The translations under genes and the position numbers were made by a program. From a virus, in IMG/VR virus record IMGVR_UViG_3300009182_002516, positions 1 to 35,144 of that record: DNA of 35,144 bases; one strand, 5' to 3'. Under the pieces are notes generated by a model, which ran no database searches, was not told the DNA's origin, and saw nothing but the letters and a program-made list of their open reading frames with translations. Of the stretch, positions 21,127 through 29,586 are shown piece by piece. The first letter of the stretch is position 1. Each line of letters starts with the position of its first letter.

Positions 21127-21852
21127 ATGGCCCAACTACCATTCGATTGGTCGGAATTAACCCGCAGTAATCTGTACTCTATGTTCTATTCGCTCAACAG
21201 CGAAATAGTGGGCAAAGAGCTATCTCCCAGTCAAATCCAAAAACGCATTATTCGCCACATTAAGGCGCACCTGCCTGTTAAACTCAAAAAGTGTTTGTAT
21301 GCTCCTACTACACCTGGATTTGTATTCATGGGCGGAGTTTACTACAGCGATTTGGATCACAAAGGCAAGCCTGCGATTGAAGTCAATTTCAACTACAATC
21401 CAAACGATCGAAAGTTACGATTAACCAATCATCGTTTTAAACGTATGGCTATCCGATTTGCTGATGTAGTACTGCATGAAATTGTACATCAGCGCCAATT
21501 CCGTGCCCGTAACTTTAAAAACATTCCCGGATACGAAAGCACTGCCTATTATGCTACTGATCGTAAAAAGCAAGAGTACTATGGTGACAGAGACGAAATG
21601 GGCGCACATGCGTTCAATTGTGCCTGTGAATTGATTGATCGATTTGGATACGATCCTACAACAATTGGACGATACCTAGATTCAAATCAATGCCGTAGAC
21701 ATAAAAATTCAACTTGGAATGATTATTTGAAGTCATTTGATTGGAATCACAATCATCCAATTATACGCAGAATGCGTAATTTGATCTTGCGCCAATTGGA
21801 AAATGCCTATTACGGCAAGCCATTTAAGACCACAAACCACTTGACATACTAG
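21127..21852 (+). CDS. HExxH putative metalloprotease, phage family (copy B, late)
   Basis: The 241-residue protein has VLHEIVHQRQ, an HExxH motif (H117, E118, H121), and about 36 residues later GDRDEMGAHAF with E157 as the possible third zinc ligand. Copy A at 11949-12611 has the same order and spacing, with ADDDELDAYAF. The C-terminal half has a basic, aromatic-rich helix region that lacks a signal peptide. The late promoter suggests a role in virion assembly, such as processing of a structural protein, or in the virion itself. The TTGACA box of the next promoter lies at its 3' end. Protease activity is an inference from the motif. Confidence 0.82.
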   Translation: MAQLPFDWSELTRSNLYSMFYSLNSEIVGKELSPSQIQKRIIRHIKAHLPVKLKKCLYAPTTPGFVFMGGVYYSDLDHKGKPAIEVNFNYNPNDRKLRLTNHRFKRMAIRFADVVLHEIVHQRQFRARNFKNIPGYESTAYYATDRKKQEYYGDRDEMGAHAFNCACELIDRFGYDPTTIGRYLDSNQCRRHKNSTWNDYLKSFDWNHNHPIIRRMRNLILRQLENAYYGKPFKTTNHLTY

Positions 21853-21869
21853 CAGTTAGGCTGTATAAT
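21841..21869 (+). promoter_or_regulatory. Consensus sigma-70 promoter for DNA ligase and the downstream cluster
   Basis: TTGACA (21841-21846) lies inside the last codons of the metalloprotease gene and TATAAT (21864-21869) follows after 17 bases, both exact. Transcription should begin near 21876. TAGGAG (21891-21896) precedes the ATG at 21903. Confidence 0.9.
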
Positions 21870-21883
21870 ATAAACTTATACAG
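21861..21883. repeat. 8-bp inverted repeat across the -10 box (possible operator)
   Basis: CTGTATAA (21861-21868) and TTATACAG (21876-21883) are perfect inverted copies with a 7-base spacer. The left arm covers most of the -10 box and the right arm begins at the expected transcription start. It could be a repressor site or form a stem in DNA; the transcript would start too late to contain the left arm. No protein binding it is known. Confidence 0.65.
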
Positions 21884-21902
21884 CAACTTATAGGAGTCAA
21901 AC

Positions 21903-23228
21903 ATGAGCGTTTGTGCCAGTCACATTTGGGCCCTAGAAACCCATCCAAGCCGTTTAAACAAAGAAGCCATAATCCTAGCCATAGCTGAAGAAGGCAATAA
22001 AGAATTCTTTGAAGGTTGTCGTCTTGCGCTAGATCCAATGATCACTTTTGGACTCAAACAGATACCTGAGAAAACAGATGCGGATGGTGCTGGCTTACCT
22101 TGGGACAGTTTTACTCTCGCTCTTACTGGTTTTGTTACACGTCAAGTTACTGGTAATACAGCACGTGATATGATTGCCGCCATGATGAAGTCAGCAACCA
22201 AAGCAGAATGGAATGGTTGGTATCGTAGGATTTTAATCAAAGACTTGCGCTGTGGTGTAAGCGAAAAAACAATTAACAAAGTAGTGGAGAAGAAGTATGC
22301 TGACTATGCTATTCCTGTATTCGGTTGTCAGCTTGCTCATGATAGTGCTAATCATGAGTCGAAGGTATCGGGCAAAAAACTTATTGAAGTTAAACTCGAC
22401 GGAGTTAGAGTTATTACTATTGTACGTAGTGACGGTCGGGTGGATATGTTCAGTCGCAATGGTAAAGAACTTGCTAACTTTCCTCACATAGCACAACAGA
22501 TTTCAAACGTGATTCAACTCAAAGGCGCCAGCAAGAGTATGGACATTGTACTGGATGGAGAAATTATGTCCAGCAGTTTCCAAGACTTGATGAAGCAAGT
22601 ACATCGCAAGGACAATGTAGAAGCGGGTGATGCTGTGCTTAACCTGTTTGATGTGGTGCCATTGGAAGATTTTGAAAAAGGCATTTACAACAAGGATCAA
22701 ACTACTCGAAGTAGCATGGTCAAATTTTGGGTTGAACAAAATCAAGACATGATGCCCAATGTGACTTATGTGGCCAATGAGCTTGTTGATTTGGACACTG
22801 AAGCAGGACAAGTTCGCTACAAAGAGATCAATGCAAAAGCGATTGCAGGCGGATACGAAGGCATCATGCTTAAGGATCCTGCCGCTGGATATGAGTGTAA
22901 ACGCAGTGTTGCATGGTTGAAGCTCAAGCCATTCATTGAAGTTAGTCTTACTGTGGTTGCCACAGAAGAAGGTACAGGTCGTAACGTAGGTAAATTAGGT
23001 GCATTAGTTTGCGAAGGAGAAGATGATGGAAAAAGTATTAAAGTTAACGTGGGCAGTGGTTTCAGCGACAGCGACCGCGATAGTTATTGGAGTGGCCGCG
23101 ATCATGTTGTCGGAACTGTTGTTGAAGTAAGGGCAGACGCTGTAACGCAAAATCAAGACGGTACTTATTCGTTGAGATTTCCTAGATTCTTAAAATTTAG
23201 AGGATTCGAAGCGGGTGAAAAGATTTAA
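21903..23228 (+). CDS. ATP-dependent DNA ligase (T4 gp30-like)
   Basis: The 441-residue protein is a polydeoxyribonucleotide synthase of the T4 type, shorter than T4 gp30 (487). An N-terminal helical region (about 1-140) precedes the nucleotidyltransferase domain with motif I EVKLDGVR (adenylated K164), DGEIM (motif III region), GGYEGIMLKDP (motif IV) and AWLKLKP (motif V). The OB-fold domain follows with GTGRNVGKLGALVC. It joins nicks during replication and repair, using ATP. It has its own strong promoter with an inverted repeat. The next gene begins 14 bases inside its end. This is the only clear replication enzyme in the window. Confidence 0.95.
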   Translation: MSVCASHIWALETHPSRLNKEAIILAIAEEGNKEFFEGCRLALDPMITFGLKQIPEKTDADGAGLPWDSFTLALTGFVTRQVTGNTARDMIAAMMKSATKAEWNGWYRRILIKDLRCGVSEKTINKVVEKKYADYAIPVFGCQLAHDSANHESKVSGKKLIEVKLDGVRVITIVRSDGRVDMFSRNGKELANFPHIAQQISNVIQLKGASKSMDIVLDGEIMSSSFQDLMKQVHRKDNVEAGDAVLNLFDVVPLEDFEKGIYNKDQTTRSSMVKFWVEQNQDMMPNVTYVANELVDLDTEAGQVRYKEINAKAIAGGYEGIMLKDPAAGYECKRSVAWLKLKPFIEVSLTVVATEEGTGRNVGKLGALVCEGEDDGKSIKVNVGSGFSDSDRDSYWSGRDHVVGTVVEVRADAVTQNQDGTYSLRFPRFLKFRGFEAGEKI

Positions 23229-23472
23229 GAACACTGTACTGTTTGTTATATTAACGATACTCATTATGGCCTTGTGGCCATTCCGCAACCTGCTAAGTAT
23301 TGAGGAAGATGTTCATACACGCAGATTCTGTGCTTATGGACAGGTGTATGTAGAGTTTGAACATGCAGGTAAGACCTGGGGTACTACTTTTTTAGGTGTA
23401 AGTGGTAAACCTGTAGCATGTAATGAAAATGACACACTATCAACACCAGCATTACACAAGGAAATTATATGA
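23215..23472 (+). CDS. Small membrane-anchored protein
   Basis: The start is a GTG at 23215 that overlaps the ligase gene by 14 bases; the next in-frame ATG (23263) would remove the N-terminal half of the membrane segment, so GTG is preferred. The 85-residue protein has one hydrophobic segment (about 8-26, VLFVILTILIMALWPF), with basic residues before it. The rest (about 27-85) would lie in the periplasm and has two cysteines (C39 in RFCAYGQ and C69 in VACNEN) that could pair. Its stop overlaps the next ATG. Function unknown. Confidence 0.7.
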   Translation: MKRFKNTVLFVILTILIMALWPFRNLLSIEEDVHTRRFCAYGQVYVEFEHAGKTWGTTFLGVSGKPVACNENDTLSTPALHKEII

Positions 23473-24305
23473 GATCACACTATTGGACATGTTCGAAATT
23501 TGCAGACTGGTTACGTGGCACACCAAAACCAGGAGCCCAAACCAGTGAAGGCTGGGATGAGTGGACTGAAAAAGCCAAGTCAGCACATCCTGTTCGTTGG
23601 TGGATTGCCGAAGAAGGATTAGATCACCTTCAAAAATTTGTTTATTATATTCCGGATCGACTAAATGACATACGCTATTATATTAACAATCGCTGGGTTA
23701 GTCACAGCCATGCTCTTACCGCACATCCTCGAGACATACAACCGGGTAACTGGAGTGATGTTGGCAATCGCTTTCTTCCTTGTATGTTCAATGAGCTTGT
23801 GGACTTTGTTGAAATAGAACAAGCATGGCATCACTGCATGTGGAGTGATGAAGCCAAAACCAAATTTGATGTGCCTTGGTGGCGCAGTGGCTGGCTACGT
23901 TTGCGTACATGGCGCAATGCCGAAGCAGGTATGGAATATCTCAAATGGGCTAGCGAGCTTGTCGTTGGTGAAGACATGGGTGCTACTCCTGGGGACAAAG
24001 GATTCGGCGAGCCCACCTATCAAGCCAAATCCGCTAAAGAAATCATCGAGCTTTACACTTGGTGGACTGTTACATATCGCAATCGTCCTGACCCATACGA
24101 AGCAAGTGGCTGGACTGCGGCATGCGAAGCCAGTCGTTTGGCCAACGGTGGCCGACTGAGTTTCAGCGGTGAGAAAGATCCTACACTTAAAAAAGCCAGC
24201 GACAAGGCTCACAAGCTACTTCAAAAGATTGAAAAGGCTTATGAAGCAGAAGACGAAGCTATGATGATTCGCCTTATCAAAATCCGTCAGAGTCTATGGA
24301 CATAA
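23469..24305 (+). CDS. Conserved hypothetical phage protein, Trp-rich
   Basis: The 278-residue protein is notable for its high Trp and His content (WTCSKFADWLRG, WWIAEEGLDH, AWHHCMW, PWWRSGWLRLRTW). The segment RSHYWTCSKFADWLRG at the N-terminus, then LNDIRYYINNRW and HALTAHPRDIQPGNW, is a pattern I recall from T4-like aquatic phages without assigned function. The C-terminal part ends in a long charged helix (DKAHKLLQKIEKAYEAEDEA). No catalytic motif is visible. It overlaps the membrane protein gene (ATGA) and the radical SAM gene (10 bases), so it belongs to the ligase transcript. Confidence 0.78.
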   Translation: MRSHYWTCSKFADWLRGTPKPGAQTSEGWDEWTEKAKSAHPVRWWIAEEGLDHLQKFVYYIPDRLNDIRYYINNRWVSHSHALTAHPRDIQPGNWSDVGNRFLPCMFNELVDFVEIEQAWHHCMWSDEAKTKFDVPWWRSGWLRLRTWRNAEAGMEYLKWASELVVGEDMGATPGDKGFGEPTYQAKSAKEIIELYTWWTVTYRNRPDPYEASGWTAACEASRLANGGRLSFSGEKDPTLKKASDKAHKLLQKIEKAYEAEDEAMMIRLIKIRQSLWT

Positions 24306-25657
24306 ACAAGTTTAGAGATGAACTTAATAGTGTCAGTCCATCATTTTGTGCCGCTAAGTGGAAGCAGGTAACGCTTCATCTCCAAACTGGGCATAACCAT
24401 AGTTGCCATCATCCGGCACCTCACAAGATACCGTTAGAAGAACTGTCAGCCAATCCATCAGCGTTACACAATACCAAGTTTAAAAAACTACAACGTAAGA
24501 TGATGCTGAGTGGCGAACGTCCGGCAGAGTGTGACTACTGCTGGCGTGTTGAAGACAACAGTAACTCACTAAGTGATAGAATTTTTAAAAGTGCCGACAA
24601 GTGGGCGGCACCTCATATTCAAGACATAGCCAGTAAACCCTGGGACCATGATGTTGTACCCAGCTACGTAGAAGTTAGCTTTGGTAATGTGTGTAATTTT
24701 AAATGCAGTTATTGTGCGCCCAATGTCAGCTCACGTTGGATGGAAGAAATTGAAAAGTTTGGACCATATCCCACATCGGGCAAGTTCAACAACCTGGAGT
24801 GGCTGAAACAAACAGATCAGATGCCCATACCACACAAGGACGACAATCCCTATGTTGATGCATTTTGGGAATGGTGGCCTACTGCTTATCGTGAGCTAGA
24901 GCATTTTCGTATCACTGGCGGTGAACCTTTACTGAACAAAAATACATTTAAGATTCTAGATTACATAATTGCTAATCCCAATCCAAACTTGGACTTTAGT
25001 ATTAATGCCAACATGTGTCCACCGAGTGACATACTAGATAAGTTTATTGAAAAGATTAAACTGTTGGAAGGCAAAGTAAAAAGATTCAAAATCTTTACTA
25101 GTGCAGAGGCATATGGCGCTCAGGCAGAGTATATACGCAATGGTATGGACTATGCTCAATGGATCGATAATATTGAACGTGTGCTAAAAGAAGTACCAAG
25201 TGTAGGGTTTACAATCATGAGCACCTACAATGCCCTAAGCGTTCCCAGCTATACCAAATTCTTGCAAGATGTATTGAGACTCAAAACACAATATTACAAA
25301 CCAGAATATAAGCAAACTGCTGTACTATTAGACATACCGTATCTGCGGTGGCCTCCACATCAGTCAATCTTTATTCTAACAAAGGACTTTGCCACAACAA
25401 TCAAAGAGCATGTGGACTTTGTGCAGTCTTATGCAGAAGGCACTGCAACAGAAACATACCAAGGATTTGATCGTCTTGAAGTCGAACGTATGAAACGAAT
25501 ATACGAAATATTTCAATCACACGATGAACCAGATACTGTAAAGAATCAAAAAGACTTTGTAGCGTTTGTTGACGAGCATGATCGCAGACGTGGCACAAAC
25601 TTCTCGGCTACATTTCCCGAGATGGTAAAATTTTACAATTACTGTCAACAGCTATGA
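24296..25657 (+). CDS. Twitch-domain radical SAM protein
   Basis: The 453-residue protein has a long N-terminal region with its own Cys/His motifs: SFCAAKWKQVTLHLQ (C18), GHNHSCHHP (C37), GERPAECDYCWRVED (C79, C82) and a SDRIFKS. It is followed by the radical SAM core with C133, C137, C140 in GNVCNFKCSYCAP and RITGGEPLL. This N-terminal pattern is that of 'twitch domain' radical SAM proteins found in aquatic phages and some bacteria, whose reaction is not established. It starts the glycan-type gene run and overlaps the next gene by ATGA. Modification of a sugar or peptide is a guess from context. Confidence 0.88.
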   Translation: MDINKFRDELNSVSPSFCAAKWKQVTLHLQTGHNHSCHHPAPHKIPLEELSANPSALHNTKFKKLQRKMMLSGERPAECDYCWRVEDNSNSLSDRIFKSADKWAAPHIQDIASKPWDHDVVPSYVEVSFGNVCNFKCSYCAPNVSSRWMEEIEKFGPYPTSGKFNNLEWLKQTDQMPIPHKDDNPYVDAFWEWWPTAYRELEHFRITGGEPLLNKNTFKILDYIIANPNPNLDFSINANMCPPSDILDKFIEKIKLLEGKVKRFKIFTSAEAYGAQAEYIRNGMDYAQWIDNIERVLKEVPSVGFTIMSTYNALSVPSYTKFLQDVLRLKTQYYKPEYKQTAVLLDIPYLRWPPHQSIFILTKDFATTIKEHVDFVQSYAEGTATETYQGFDRLEVERMKRIYEIFQSHDEPDTVKNQKDFVAFVDEHDRRRGTNFSATFPEMVKFYNYCQQL

Positions 25658-27063
25658 AATATCAATTGCATTTTTTCTACGACTACGTATTTCCTAACTA
25701 CATCTTGCCAAATGCATTGATGCCAGAATACGCTATCTTAAATTACTTTAACAGTCAATATTCAAACAAAGACAGAGAAAATTGTTTTACAGATCCAGGT
25801 GCCAGTGATGTAACACGATCTGTCTTTAATAAAAAATTCGGTGATTGGCCAAACAGTATTAGACACAACGGCTCGCATCTTGATAGGGGAGTATACTCTA
25901 ATAAGGTACAAATAATTGAAAACTCTTTGTACCTTGGCAAGCATCAGGTCAATCGATATATCTACCCTATAAAACTAGGGCCGCATCTGCATGAATTTGT
26001 AGGAGTTAATTTAAGGCCAGGCAACAAACTAAATGGCGAATACTTTTGGAAACACATGAGTGAAGAAGCCTTACAAGATGCACAATCAAGAAGAGCTATC
26101 ATATTCATAGATTATGGACAAGAGAACTTTATAGAAAAAGAAACTTATATAAATTTACATGAAGTTCTTAGATACAGCGGAATACCTAAGGAACAAGTTA
26201 TCCTAGCGTTTAACACGTTCAATGGTCGAGAAGTATACGAATCATGGTTTAGACCCGACGAACGTAGACTAGAAGTACACAACTGGTGCTATGTAATGAG
26301 CGAAGCATCTATGTTTTACTTTGAGAACCCTAGCTTCCGTCTGAGCGTTGAGCAATTTAGAAACAGCAGATATTTTAAAAGACCAAATCATTTCTTATTT
26401 AAAATTAGAAACTCTCGAAATCATAGACTGGCTCTGCTGTATAAGATGGCCACAGATGGATTATTAAGTCAGGGAGATTGGTCTTGCTTGACTAAACTAC
26501 AAGTTAATGATCGTATGCTAGATTATTATAGGAATCTTTATCAGTTTGACATAAACACTGACACAGTAAAAGAGCTATGCAATTCAACGCCGCATGTCCT
26601 ACAAAGTGAAAGAGACAATCGTCATGAGCTAGTAAGCGCATGGACTGACAAAGATGCCAAGCCACATGCTGACAGTTATTTCTATATCTGCACAGAAACT
26701 TTTGTACACGGAGAGCACAAGTCACTTACTGAAAAAGTGTTTAAGCCAATTGCAAATTTCCAACCGTTTTTATTTGTAGCATATCCAGGCGCATTAGCTT
26801 TGTTAAGAAGTTTGGGATTCAAAACCTTTAGTCCGTTTATAGACGAAAGCTACGATATTGAATCTGACGAAGGTCGTCGTGTACATATGATCTATAAAGA
26901 AATTGCCAGACTATGTGCTATGACTCAAGACCAACTGCATGATTGGTATTGGCAGATGGAGTCTATATTAGAACACAATCATAATCTGTTGTTGACACTA
27001 CACAAGAACGATCCTAGCAGTATTGAATTAATAAAATATCTGCACCAACGAACCAACGAATAA
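25654..27063 (+). CDS. Glycosyltransferase-like protein (copy 1 of 2)
   Basis: The 469-residue protein shares its C-terminal part with the gene at 28228-29586: FYICTETFVHG, then SLTEKVFKPIANFQPFLFVA, GFKTFSPFIDESYDIE and EHNHNLLLT. The TEK-x-FKPI and GFxTFxPxIDExYD blocks resemble the nucleotide-sugar region of fucosyltransferase-like or lipopolysaccharide-type glycosyltransferases. The N-terminal half is unrelated to named domains. The context of sugar-nucleotide epimerases strengthens a transferase role. The acceptor, whether virion protein, DNA or host surface, is unknown. It ends 8 bases before the next gene. Confidence 0.72.
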   Translation: MKYQLHFFYDYVFPNYILPNALMPEYAILNYFNSQYSNKDRENCFTDPGASDVTRSVFNKKFGDWPNSIRHNGSHLDRGVYSNKVQIIENSLYLGKHQVNRYIYPIKLGPHLHEFVGVNLRPGNKLNGEYFWKHMSEEALQDAQSRRAIIFIDYGQENFIEKETYINLHEVLRYSGIPKEQVILAFNTFNGREVYESWFRPDERRLEVHNWCYVMSEASMFYFENPSFRLSVEQFRNSRYFKRPNHFLFKIRNSRNHRLALLYKMATDGLLSQGDWSCLTKLQVNDRMLDYYRNLYQFDINTDTVKELCNSTPHVLQSERDNRHELVSAWTDKDAKPHADSYFYICTETFVHGEHKSLTEKVFKPIANFQPFLFVAYPGALALLRSLGFKTFSPFIDESYDIESDEGRRVHMIYKEIARLCAMTQDQLHDWYWQMESILEHNHNLLLTLHKNDPSSIELIKYLHQRTNE

Positions 27064-27071
27064 ATATTTCC

Positions 27072-27617
27072 ATGAATTACAAAGACAGTAACTGGCAAAC
27101 AGTAGACACAGCATATCTAAATACCTTTGGTAAAGAAGTCCCTGTGTACTCGCCTGCTGTTTATAGAGAGTACAGGGGAGAGATATTTACTACCTATCAT
27201 TCTACTGCGCACCCTGTTAACCAAATATTACCAAACGATGTGCAAGTTCATACTAGATTTTCAAAATCATATCAAGGTGTACTGCGTGGACTACACTATG
27301 ATGACAAAACTTGGAAGCTGGTTCAAGCTCTAGTCGGCGATATCTATCTAGTAGTGCTTGATGTAAGACAAGACAGCGATACATTTGGCAAATGGGAATC
27401 TTACATCATAAGTGAAAAGACCAGAGACCAAGTACTGGTACCCCCGGGATTTGCTAACGGGCACTATGCACTGACAGATTGCATTTTTCACTACAGCCTA
27501 TTTTATCAAGGCGACTATGTTAATGAAAATAATCAGGGTGTAATAAAATGGAATGACCCGGCTTACAATATAGAATGGCCTACTAAAGATCCTATAATAC
27601 AAGGGCGTGACAAATGA
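27072..27617 (+). CDS. dTDP-4-dehydrorhamnose 3,5-epimerase-like protein (RmlC family)
   Basis: The 181-residue cupin matches RmlC in length and sequence: RGLHYDDKTWKLV (R72, H75), VVLDVRQDSDTFGKWES, LVPPGFANGHY (122-132), FHYSLFY and IKWNDPAYNIEWP. H75 corresponds to the catalytic His of the family and Y141 to the catalytic Tyr; an aspartate partner is probably in the C-terminal third. The usual reaction epimerises 4-keto-6-deoxysugar nucleotides at C3 and C5. A 20-residue insertion in the front part (about 38-58) is unlike bacterial RmlC. It ends in an ATGA overlap. No dTDP-glucose dehydratase or RmlA is seen, so the substrate may come from host pathways. Confidence 0.88.
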   Translation: MNYKDSNWQTVDTAYLNTFGKEVPVYSPAVYREYRGEIFTTYHSTAHPVNQILPNDVQVHTRFSKSYQGVLRGLHYDDKTWKLVQALVGDIYLVVLDVRQDSDTFGKWESYIISEKTRDQVLVPPGFANGHYALTDCIFHYSLFYQGDYVNENNQGVIKWNDPAYNIEWPTKDPIIQGRDK

Positions 27618-28243
27618 TAACTAATTTAGACCAGTATCCCGTCGTGCGAGATATCGATCATACACCAGATAGTTTGATCAAGTTTGAAGATTCGATCATA
27701 GCTCTATGGGAAGGTGCTCGAGTTCGAGGACCTATACACTTGTCAAACGGCAATGAACACAGTTTGATCGAAATATTTAAACGTGTTAATACAACTGATT
27801 GGGTGTTCAGTACCTGGCGCAGTCATTATCATGCACTGCTTAAAGGCCTAGATCCTCAATGGATAACTGCAGAAATTCTCAAAGGAAAGTCAATTAGTAT
27901 TTGCAATGTTGATGAAAAATTTTACAGCAGTGCCATAGTTGGCGGAACACTGCCCGTTGCACTGGGTGTTGCTCAGCAAATCAAACGTGCAGGTTCTACA
28001 GATAAAGTATGGTGCTTTATTGGTGACATGAGTTTTGAAAGCGGTATATTCTACGAGATACACAAGTATGCTAGAAACTTTGATTTACCATTATACTTTG
28101 TAGTGGAAGACAATGCAGTATCAACATATACTCCAACAGATACCACATGGAATGGTAAACGTAGCGTACCCCATGATGTAGTACACTACCATTACAAATC
28201 TAAGTATCCGCATTACGGCACAGGCAAATGGATAGTATTCTAA
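27614..28243 (+). CDS. Thiamine-diphosphate E1 alpha-subunit-like protein
   Basis: The 209-residue protein resembles the alpha subunit of 2-oxoacid dehydrogenase E1 (PP domain). WRSHYHALLKGLD (68-80) matches the family's RGH-type segment, AIVGGTLPVALGVAQQIK (107-124) the helix before cofactor binding, and FIGDMSFESGIF with VVEDN (N167) the Mg-ThDP motif GDG-x(25-30)-N, here GDM. It is much shorter than usual (about 330-380), with N- and C-terminal parts missing. It fits the truncated beta-type partner at 32923-33462. The pair lies inside a sugar cluster. A C2 transfer or decarboxylation making branched sugars is one possible role; it is not shown. Confidence 0.82.
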   Translation: MITNLDQYPVVRDIDHTPDSLIKFEDSIIALWEGARVRGPIHLSNGNEHSLIEIFKRVNTTDWVFSTWRSHYHALLKGLDPQWITAEILKGKSISICNVDEKFYSSAIVGGTLPVALGVAQQIKRAGSTDKVWCFIGDMSFESGIFYEIHKYARNFDLPLYFVVEDNAVSTYTPTDTTWNGKRSVPHDVVHYHYKSKYPHYGTGKWIVF

Positions 28244-29586
28244 AAATAGTTTATGACAATTGGTATCAATCTGTACCGCTGTCCAACGGACTTCATCCCA
28301 TACTGGCCAATCATATCAAAAGTTCTATACCAAGTATCGATTCTGTAGAAAGTACAGCTACTAGTCTAATGAATAGTGACATGTTCCCATTCAGGTGGCA
28401 TAACAACTTTTTTAAATATTTTAAAAATCATGCTATGGTTGATCCGGATCAAATTGTGGACGATGCTGATATCTACATCTACCCGATTGAAATACGCACT
28501 TCACTAAATTCACTATTTCAAGATCACTCATTTAACATAGGAGGAAATAGTTGTACTTACAATATCAGCGATACCATCTCCCCCAAAGTGTTAAACCATC
28601 TGCGATCTGGCAAAGTAAAACTGGTTATAAATTACATTCATGATCCTGTCTCCAACGAAGAAGACCTACTGAAGTTTGATTCATTATTGCAATCAATAGG
28701 TATCAACGGCAAGAATGTAATAGTAGTTGCGGGAAACGAATTCGCTGTGTCTGGTTGTAGTATAAGAGTAGTTGGTGGACCTTTGTTATTTCCTAGAGAA
28801 GATGCTGAAAGAATAACATCAAGGCCTCGACCAGGTCGACTTGGCTACATGAACGATTTTGTCAAACAGCATGAGTTGAATCCTGATAAAATACGCCCTC
28901 ACAAATTCATGTGCTTCAATAGACAATTAAGTAATCGCGCACACAGAATATCACTGGCATACCTAGCATTGAAATACAATCTGCTAGATCATAATGTGTT
29001 CAGTTTCCTTGAACAGATAACTGAGCGACAGGTGCTGGACAGTTCCAGGGCGTGGAGTACCTATTACAAAGATGTAGACCTGTCAGAAATGGCTAGACAA
29101 ATTGTAAAGATACTGCCTTGGGAAGTTGACACGCATCTTTTGAGTCAGTCTGAAAAAACTAACTTTTCAACACACAACAACAAAAAAGAACTTTATCTCA
29201 ACACTTATATTCATATTGTATCTGAAACAAGATTCCACGATGGTGATAGTCCCTTTATGTCGGAAAAGACATATAGGCCTATAGCAAACTTTCAACCGTT
29301 TTTATATGTAGGTAATTATAATTCTTTGAAAGACCTGCATGAATTAGGGTTTAGAACATTTCATCCTTATATTAACGAGGAATACGATCTTGAACAAGAT
29401 CCCGAATTGCGCATGGCGCTGATAGAACACGAATTAAAAAAATTAAATGATTTAACACTTGAACAAATTCACGAATTGTATTTTAGTGTAAAAGATATAT
29501 TGATCCATAATCGAAACCATCTGACTACATTTATCAATGCACAACCTTACCAAAATTTAATAAGAGACCTTCAACATGGAATTTAA
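28228..29586 (+). CDS. Glycosyltransferase-like protein (copy 2 of 2)
   Basis: The 452-residue protein is the second member of the pair with the gene at 25654-27063. The shared blocks are YIHIVSETRFH, MSEKTYRPIANFQPFLYVG, GFRTFHPYINEEYDLE and ILIHNRNHL. The N-terminal half is different, so the two probably use the same donor-binding part on different acceptors, or act in sequence (inference). CFNRQLSNRAHRISL near residue 230 is a further basic block. The start overlaps the E1-alpha-like gene by 16 bases, and its end overlaps the epimerase gene by 11. Function is inferred from the family-like motif and context. Confidence 0.72.
   Translation: MDSILKIVYDNWYQSVPLSNGLHPILANHIKSSIPSIDSVESTATSLMNSDMFPFRWHNNFFKYFKNHAMVDPDQIVDDADIYIYPIEIRTSLNSLFQDHSFNIGGNSCTYNISDTISPKVLNHLRSGKVKLVINYIHDPVSNEEDLLKFDSLLQSIGINGKNVIVVAGNEFAVSGCSIRVVGGPLLFPREDAERITSRPRPGRLGYMNDFVKQHELNPDKIRPHKFMCFNRQLSNRAHRISLAYLALKYNLLDHNVFSFLEQITERQVLDSSRAWSTYYKDVDLSEMARQIVKILPWEVDTHLLSQSEKTNFSTHNNKKELYLNTYIHIVSETRFHDGDSPFMSEKTYRPIANFQPFLYVGNYNSLKDLHELGFRTFHPYINEEYDLEQDPELRMALIEHELKKLNDLTLEQIHELYFSVKDILIHNRNHLTTFINAQPYQNLIRDLQHGI

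Noticed and set aside
27059-27066. AATAAATA as a late promoter before the RmlC-like gene
   Set aside because: Seven of eight matches, but only six bases from the ATG and across a stop codon; too close to be convincing.
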